In this document: positions 6,879-10,645 of the stretch, piece after piece
Layout of the letters: each line of letters opens with the position of its first letter
Position numbering within the stretch: position 1 is the stretch's first letter
Source: Nitriliruptoraceae bacterium
GTDB taxonomy: Bacteria; Actinomycetota; Nitriliruptoria; Nitriliruptorales; Nitriliruptoraceae
Direction: 5' to 3'
DNA length: 10,645 bases
Assembly (NCBI GenBank): GCA_003554005.1
Contig: PWEU01000165.1
Coordinates: 1 to 10,645 of the forward strand
Notes under the pieces: generated by a model
What the model saw: only the letters and a program-made list of their open reading frames with translations
Told to the model about the DNA's origin: nothing
Databases searched by the model: none
Made by a program: the position numbers and the translations under genes

Positions 6879-8459
6879 CTAGCCCTTTCGGGTCGTGGCG
6901 AAACGGGGCGCCACATCCGGGCGGGCCTCGTAGCCGGTCCCCTCCGGGGACCAGGCCTCGAGGATCTCGGGGTTGTAGAAGTAGATGTAGGACGCGAGGT
7001 CCACGATCCGGGCCGCAGCCTGGGCGTAGAGCTCCTTGCGCGCGTCGGCATCGGTCTCCACCCGCGCCCCGTCGAGGAGTTCGTCCACCTCGTCGTCGGC
7101 GAAGCCCTGGAAGTTGAAGCCTCCGGTCGAGTGGTGCTGGGCGTAGTAGAAGTCGTCCGGGTCGATGTTGCCGAGCCAGCCCAGCGCGAAGGCGTCGAAC
7201 TCTCCGTCACCCTGGTCGGCGAGCCAGGTCGAGAAGTCCTCGGTCCGGATCTCCACGTCGATACCGACCTCGGCGAGTTGGCTGGCGATCACCTGGGCCG
7301 AGGTCACGGTCTCCGGGAACTCGTTGGTGACCATCAGGTCGATCGTCAGGTCGCTGACCCCGGCCTCGTCGAGCAGGCGTTGGGCCTCGTCGAGGTCCTG
7401 GCCGAAGGGCGCGTAGTCGAAGTACCAGAAGCTGGTCTCAGGGATCGCGGTCTCGTTCGGCGTGGCCGCGTCGAACTTCGCGGCCTCGGTGATGATCTCG
7501 ATGTCCAAGGCGAAGGCGATGGCCCGTCGCACGTTGGGGTCATCGAAGGGCTCCCGGTCGTTGTTCAGCGACATGTACCAGTAGTCGTTGCCGGCGACCC
7601 GGCCCAGCACGATCTGATCGTCAGCCTCGAGCTGGTCGAGCTGCTGCGGGGGCACGGAATCGATCCAGTCGACCTCGCCGGTCTCGAGGTTGGTGACCTT
7701 CACGCTCTCGTCGGGGATGACGCGGAAGTCGATGCCGTCGAGGAAGGGTCCGTCGTCCCAGTAGTCGGGGTTGGCTTCGAGCACCACGTTGTCGCCGGGC
7801 GTGAAGGAGACGAAGGCGAAGGGTCCGGTCCCGATCGGCTCGTCACCGAGCGTGCCGGCCTCGATCGCCGCGGCGGGCGCGATGGCCATGCCCTTGAAGG
7901 CGCCGATCTGGTCGAGCAGGTTGGGTGCCGGACGGTTCAGTTCCATGACGACGGTCAGGTCGTCCGGGGCGTCGTAGGCGTCGATCGCGCCGAGGCGGAA
8001 GGCGTTGGCGCCCTCCTCGGCGATGCGTTCGAAGGACGCGACGACGTCAGCGGCCGTGAGCGGCGAACCATCGTGGAAGGTCACCCCATCGCGCAGGGTG
8101 AAGGTCCAGGTCAACAGGTCGTCGGAGATCTCCCAGGACTCGGCCAGCGCGGGCTCCGGTGTCAGGTCGTCCCCGGGCTGCACGAGGGTGTCGTAGACGT
8201 TCTCCAGGACCGTGAAGGCGAAAGAGGAGGTGGTCGTGTGGGGATCGAGCTGGTCCGGGTCACCACCGATGGCCGCGACGAGGGTGCCACCGACGGCGGC
8301 CTCGTCGTCGTCGACGGGGTCGTCGACGGGGTCGTCGACGGGATCATCGACCGGATCGTCGGTCGTGGGGTCGTCGACGTCGACGGGATCGCCCTCGTCG
8401 CAGGCGGTGGCGAACAGGGCGAGGACAGCGAGTAGGGCGAACGGGTATCGCCAGCGCAT
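6879..8459 (-). CDS. dppA: ABC transporter substrate-binding lipoprotein, peptide family 5 (DppA/OppA type)
   Basis: A 526-residue exported binding protein, first gene of the importer operon. The signal peptide is MRWR plus a hydrophobic stretch to residue 19, ending in the lipobox-like ATAC with lipidation Cys20. An Asp/Pro-rich linker (about 21-54), including four DDPV repeats at 34-49, tethers the domain to the membrane. The SBP family 5 domain starts at GGTLVAAIGGDPDQLDPH (about 58) and includes the family signature AESWEISDDLLTWTFTLRDG (106-125), VTFHDGSPLTAADVVASFERI and a C-terminal YIYFYNPEILEAW. A strong ribosome binding site, GAAGGAG (8465-8471), precedes the ATG. The protein is notably acidic. 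Ligand unknown: peptides are the default, but sugars and nickel are also taken by this family. Confidence 0.93.
   Translation of the reverse strand: MRWRYPFALLAVLALFATACDEGDPVDVDDPTTDDPVDDPVDDPVDDPVDDDEAAVGGTLVAAIGGDPDQLDPHTTTSSFAFTVLENVYDTLVQPGDDLTPEPALAESWEISDDLLTWTFTLRDGVTFHDGSPLTAADVVASFERIAEEGANAFRLGAIDAYDAPDDLTVVMELNRPAPNLLDQIGAFKGMAIAPAAAIEAGTLGDEPIGTGPFAFVSFTPGDNVVLEANPDYWDDGPFLDGIDFRVIPDESVKVTNLETGEVDWIDSVPPQQLDQLEADDQIVLGRVAGNDYWYMSLNNDREPFDDPNVRRAIAFALDIEIITEAAKFDAATPNETAIPETSFWYFDYAPFGQDLDEAQRLLDEAGVSDLTIDLMVTNEFPETVTSAQVIASQLAEVGIDVEIRTEDFSTWLADQGDGEFDAFALGWLGNIDPDDFYYAQHHSTGGFNFQGFADDEVDELLDGARVETDADARKELYAQAAARIVDLASYIYFYNPEILEAWSPEGTGYEARPDVAPRFATTRKG
8308..8355 (-). repeat. 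12-bp tandem repeat (4 copies) encoding the DDPV linker
   Basis: Four successive 12-base units, TCGTCGACGGGG twice, then TCGTCGACGGGA, then TCATCGACCGGA, encode repeated Asp-Asp-Pro-Val in the DppA lipoprotein linker. The first two are identical, the third differs by one base and the fourth by three, as expected of in-frame slippage or unequal exchange. A further degraded unit (8356-8367) may continue it. Because the period is a multiple of three, copy-number change keeps the frame and only lengthens or shortens the tether. Confidence 0.85.
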
Positions 8460-8704
8460 GAGCGCTCCTTCGGCCGGGATAGGTGCTCACGAGCGCCGCA
8501 TCGGCGTTGCAGGAGATCGTTGAGCCGACCACATCCGGGTCGTCCGGGACCGAGGGCCTCGTCGGTGGGCCCCCGTCGGGCCTGGCCCTGATGGGCCCGG
8601 TCCCGTTGCCCCGTCCACTCCGTCGGGCACGCGAGCTTCTCCTACCGTAGTCGGAGAGCGCCACCCGGACAGTGGCCGTCCGTCGGGGTCCGAGCGCCCG
8701 CAGC
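8460..8704 (-). promoter_or_regulatory. Leader and promoter region of the dpp operon
   Basis: This 245-bp gap is the largest in the window and must hold the dppA promoter if the operon is not read through from the dehydrogenase. The best candidate I see on the minus strand is CTGTCC (8668-8673), a 17-bp spacer, then TACGGT (8645-8650), which is a weak match and would give a leader of about 180 bases. The region also has small hairpins: GGCCC-TGAT-GGGCC at 8584-8597, and CGCCG-CAT-CGGCG at 8494-8506 close to the start codon. I recognise no riboswitch and no coding sequence. Confidence 0.25.
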
Positions 8705-9922
8705 TCAGGAGGTCGCGCGGTAGCGCTTGAGTTCGCGCCGTGCGAGGGCCATCTCGTGGACCTCGTCGGGTCCGTCCAGGACCCGCATGGTGCGGGCATG
8801 CGCCCACATCGCCGCGATCGGGGTTTCGTCGGTGAACCCGGCGCCGCCGTAGGTCTGGATCGCCTTCTCGAGGACCCACTCCGCCATCGAGGGCGCGACG
8901 AGCTTGATCGCAGAGATCTCCAACCGAGCGCCCCGAGCACCGACGGTGTCCATGAGGTGCGCGGTCTTGAGGGTGAGCAGGCGCGCCTGCTCGATCCGCA
9001 CCCGCGCCTGCGCGATCCAGTGCTGGAACACGCCCTGGTCCGCGATCGGCTTGCCGAAGGGGGTCCGCTCCAGGGCTCGCTCGCACATGAGATCGAAGGC
9101 GCGTTCGGCCATCCCGATGGCCCGCATGCAGTGGTGGATCCGGCCCGGTCCCAGCCGCATCTGCGCGATGGCGAACCCGTCGCCCTCAGCGCCGAGCAGG
9201 TTGCTGGCCGGCACGCGGACGTCGGTGAAGGACACCTCGGGGTGGCCGCCGTGACCGTCCAACCGGCCGAACACCGGCAGCTCACGGACCACCTCGACGC
9301 CCGGCGTGTCCATCGGCACCAGGATCATCGACTGCTGCCGGTAGGGGTCCGCCTCGGGGTTGCTGACCCCCATCAGGATGCCGCCCTTGCAGCGTGAGCT
9401 GGAGGCTCCGGAGGACCACCACTTCCGACCGTTGATCACGTAGTGGTCGCCGTCCCGCTCGATCCGGGTGCGGATGTTGCGAGCGTCGGAGGAGGCGACG
9501 TCGGGCTCGGTCATGAAGAACGACGACCGGATCTCCGCCTCGAGCAGAGGGGCCAGCCACTGACGCTGCTGCTCCGGCGTCCCGACGAGGTGGAGCACCT
9601 CCATGTTCCCCGTGTCCGGCGCCGCACAGTTGGTGGCCGTGGGGGCCATGATCACGGATCGGCCCGTGAGCTCGGCGAGGTGGGCGTAGTCGAGGTTACT
9701 GAGCCCCGCGCCGTGCTCGTCGTCGGGGAGGAACAGGTTCCACAGCCCACGGCTACGGGCCTCGGCCTGCAGTTCCTCCATGATCGGCGGGTGGTGGTGC
9801 GGGTCACCAGAGGCAGCGATCTGCTCCTCGAACACCCCCTCGTTCGGGATCACCCGATCCCGGACGAACGCGTCGAGTTCGGTGTGGAAACGCTGTCCTC
9901 GTTCGCTCAGCCCCAGCTGCAT
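8705..9922 (-). CDS. Acyl-CoA dehydrogenase family protein (ACAD10/11-like)
   Basis: A 405-residue flavoenzyme expected to introduce the alpha,beta double bond into an acyl-CoA, passing electrons to ETF. The N-terminal helical domain covers about 1-130. The FAD-contact segment is FFMTEPDVASSDARN (135-149), followed by INGRKWWSSGA (163-173). The C-terminal helical domain has LGPGRIHHCMRAIGMAERA (257-275) and RTPFGKPI (286-293). The PGRIHHCMR motif and the DGPDEVH ending (383-389) are those of ACAD10/11-like members. Asp383 stands where medium-chain enzymes have the catalytic Glu of YEG. The length is normal for the family. A GAGGG-containing tandem repeat precedes the ATG. It follows enoyl-CoA hydratase and YtxH-like genes, fitting acyl-CoA oxidation. 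Chain length and substrate are unknown. Confidence 0.92.
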   Translation of the reverse strand: MQLGLSERGQRFHTELDAFVRDRVIPNEGVFEEQIAASGDPHHHPPIMEELQAEARSRGLWNLFLPDDEHGAGLSNLDYAHLAELTGRSVIMAPTATNCAAPDTGNMEVLHLVGTPEQQRQWLAPLLEAEIRSSFFMTEPDVASSDARNIRTRIERDGDHYVINGRKWWSSGASSSRCKGGILMGVSNPEADPYRQQSMILVPMDTPGVEVVRELPVFGRLDGHGGHPEVSFTDVRVPASNLLGAEGDGFAIAQMRLGPGRIHHCMRAIGMAERAFDLMCERALERTPFGKPIADQGVFQHWIAQARVRIEQARLLTLKTAHLMDTVGARGARLEISAIKLVAPSMAEWVLEKAIQTYGGAGFTDETPIAAMWAHARTMRVLDGPDEVHEMALARRELKRYRATS

Positions 9923-9931
9923 GCCTCGGCT

Positions 9932-9964
9932 CCCTCGTCGGCACCCTCGTCGGCACCCTCGGCA
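9932..9964 (-). repeat. 12-bp tandem repeat carrying SD-like cores upstream of the dehydrogenase
   Basis: Two perfect copies of CCCTCGTCGGCA (9932-9943 and 9944-9955) are followed by a shortened copy, CCCTCGGCA (9956-9964). Read on the minus strand, each unit ends in GAGGG, a Shine-Dalgarno-like core, and the nearest one lies 9 bases before the dehydrogenase ATG. The repeat fills most of the 44-bp gap after the YtxH-like gene. Copy number could change the number of upstream ribosome-docking sites without moving the one that is used. Confidence 0.7.
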
Positions 9965-9966
9965 CG

Positions 9967-10239
9967 TTAGGTCGCCGGCGCCTCGGGACCCGCATCGGAC
10001 CGGGCCTGCCGGTAGCCATCCACCGCCGCCTGGGTGAGCTCGCTGGCGAGGTGCGCGCCACCCTTGCCGGCAGCCACCACCCCGTCCTTGGCCTGAAGGA
10101 GGGCGTCCCTGCGCAGCTCACGTCGCCTCGCTTCGCCGGCGTCGGGATCGAGCAGGTACATGACGCCGGCGCCGGTGGCGGCACCGGCGGCGAGGGTCAC
10201 GACGGTCCTGACACGCACGTCTGGGGTCCTGTCGGTCAT
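9967..10239 (-). CDS. Small YtxH-like membrane-anchored protein
   Basis: A 90-residue protein. After a charged N-terminus it has one hydrophobic, Gly/Ala-rich segment at about 12-30, ending GAGVMYLLDPDAGEARRRELRR. The pattern G-x-G-x-MYLLDPxxGxxRR is typical of small YtxH or gas-vesicle-like/DUF proteins of Actinobacteria and Proteobacteria. The rest (about 40-80) is likely an amphipathic helix with Lys/Arg and Ala. It would sit in the cytoplasmic membrane with its C-terminal helix inside the cell. The function is unknown. It lies 21 bp after the enoyl-CoA hydratase gene and 44 bp before the dehydrogenase gene on the same strand, so it is probably transcribed with both. The ATG has only a weak AGGT ribosome binding site. 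Confidence 0.75.
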   Translation of the reverse strand: MTDRTPDVRVRTVVTLAAGAATGAGVMYLLDPDAGEARRRELRRDALLQAKDGVVAAGKGGAHLASELTQAAVDGYRQARSDAGPEAPAT

Positions 10240-10260
10240 GGGACGGTGGGGACCTGCAGC

Positions 10261-10645
10261 CTAGGTCCCGTCGCGCTCGGCCACCGCCTGCTGCCATCCG
10301 ACCGCCTCGGCCCGCGCCTTGAAGGCCAGCCCCTCGGGGGTGTGCCGGGCCATCCCGTCGAAGAGGGTCGCCAGGAGCTGGGTCGTGGCCAGTCCCTGGG
10401 CGCCCATGGCCTGGTTGACCACGAGCTTCATCATCGCGAGTTGGTTGGCCGGGACCGTGGCGATGCGCTCGGCGAGCGCGTCGACATGGGCGGCCAGACG
10501 GTCGGGCGGGACGGACTCGAGGATCAGTCCGATCCGGGTCGCTTCCCGCCCATCGATCAGCTCGCCGGTGAACAGCAGCCGCTTGGCCCGCTCGGCTCCG
10601 AGGCGCTGGATCCACATCATCGTCGTCGGGACACCCCAGGCACGG
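10261..10645 (-). CDS. Enoyl-CoA hydratase/isomerase family protein, C-terminal part (cut by window edge)
   Basis: About 127 residues of the C-terminal part of a crotonase-fold enzyme. The visible frame starts RAWGVPTTMMWIQRLG, continues GAERAKRLLFTGELIDGREATRIGLI (the usual RAxxLxxTGxxIxAxEAxxxGLV pattern), and ends with the trimerisation helices (ALAERIATVPANQLAMMKLVVNQ). The frame is open through the window edge, so the apparent ATG starts at 10618-10620 and 10615-10617 are internal. The oxyanion-hole and catalytic acidic residues lie outside the window, so hydratase cannot be told from isomerase or a degradative crotonase. The GVPTT motif is common in enoyl-CoA hydratases of Actinobacteria. 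It would act on the product of the neighbouring acyl-CoA dehydrogenase. The stop is TAG at 10261-10263. Confidence 0.88.
   Translation of the reverse strand, partial: RAWGVPTTMMWIQRLGAERAKRLLFTGELIDGREATRIGLILESVPPDRLAAHVDALAERIATVPANQLAMMKLVVNQAMGAQGLATTQLLATLFDGMARHTPEGLAFKARAEAVGWQQAVAERDGT

Noticed and set aside
8308..8367. CRISPR-like or regulatory direct repeats
   Set aside because: The units are 12 bp with no spacers and lie in frame inside the dppA linker, so they are a coding tandem repeat.
6873..8435. A 520-residue plus-strand open frame opposite dppA
   Set aside because: The translation is Val/Gly/Glu/Asp-rich with no recognisable domain, and it mirrors the acidic dppA codons. 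The minus strand holds a clear SBP family 5 protein with signal peptide and ribosome binding site.

Overview
This window is GC-rich (about 70%), with GTG as well as ATG starts and short GAGG/GGAGG-type ribosome binding sites. That points to a high-GC Gram-positive bacterium (Actinomycetota). The order cannot be fixed from the sequence. The acidic secreted lipoprotein would fit a salt- or alkali-tolerant lineage, but that is a guess.

Left block (1-2853): two copies of a strong hairpin repeat sit at the extreme left. They lie downstream of a DUF429 gene, which follows a TetR-family regulator (WHG-type C-terminal domain) on the minus strand. The regulator is divergent from a plus-strand NAD(P)-binding epimerase/dehydrogenase-like gene (1918-2853). 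The 182-bp divergent region carries two 15-bp dyad boxes that look like the regulator's operators. The simplest reading is that the TetR protein controls itself, the DUF429 gene behind it and the divergent oxidoreductase, in response to an unknown small molecule.

Middle block (2843-8459, all minus strand): a complete peptide/nickel-class ABC importer operon, transcribed dppA-dppB-dppC-dppD-dppF. It encodes a solute-binding lipoprotein, two permeases and two ATPases. The last four genes are coupled by 4-base ATGA or GTGA overlaps. dppA is set apart from dppB by an 88-bp gap that holds a 10-bp-stem hairpin. The operon's last gene overlaps the convergent oxidoreductase gene by 11 bp, and an 8-bp perfect palindrome there contains both stop codons. 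The ligand is unknown; di- or oligopeptides are the default guess.

Right block (8705-10645, all minus strand): an enoyl-CoA hydratase/isomerase C-terminus cut by the window edge, a 90-aa YtxH-like membrane-anchored protein, and an acyl-CoA dehydrogenase of the ACAD10/11-like type with Asp where most family members have the catalytic Glu. Their spacing (21 and 44 bp) suggests one acyl-CoA degradation transcript, followed by a 245-bp gap before dppA.

The gene content is ordinary for an actinobacterial chromosome. I found no sign of a new defence or mobile system, no tRNA or rRNA, no CRISPR array and no transposase. The points of interest are small-scale: the left-edge hairpin repeats, the shared stop-codon palindrome, the operator pair, tandem 12-bp repeats in the DppA linker and ahead of the dehydrogenase, and a missing cysteine in DppD. 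No gene-free stretch exceeds 300 bases.
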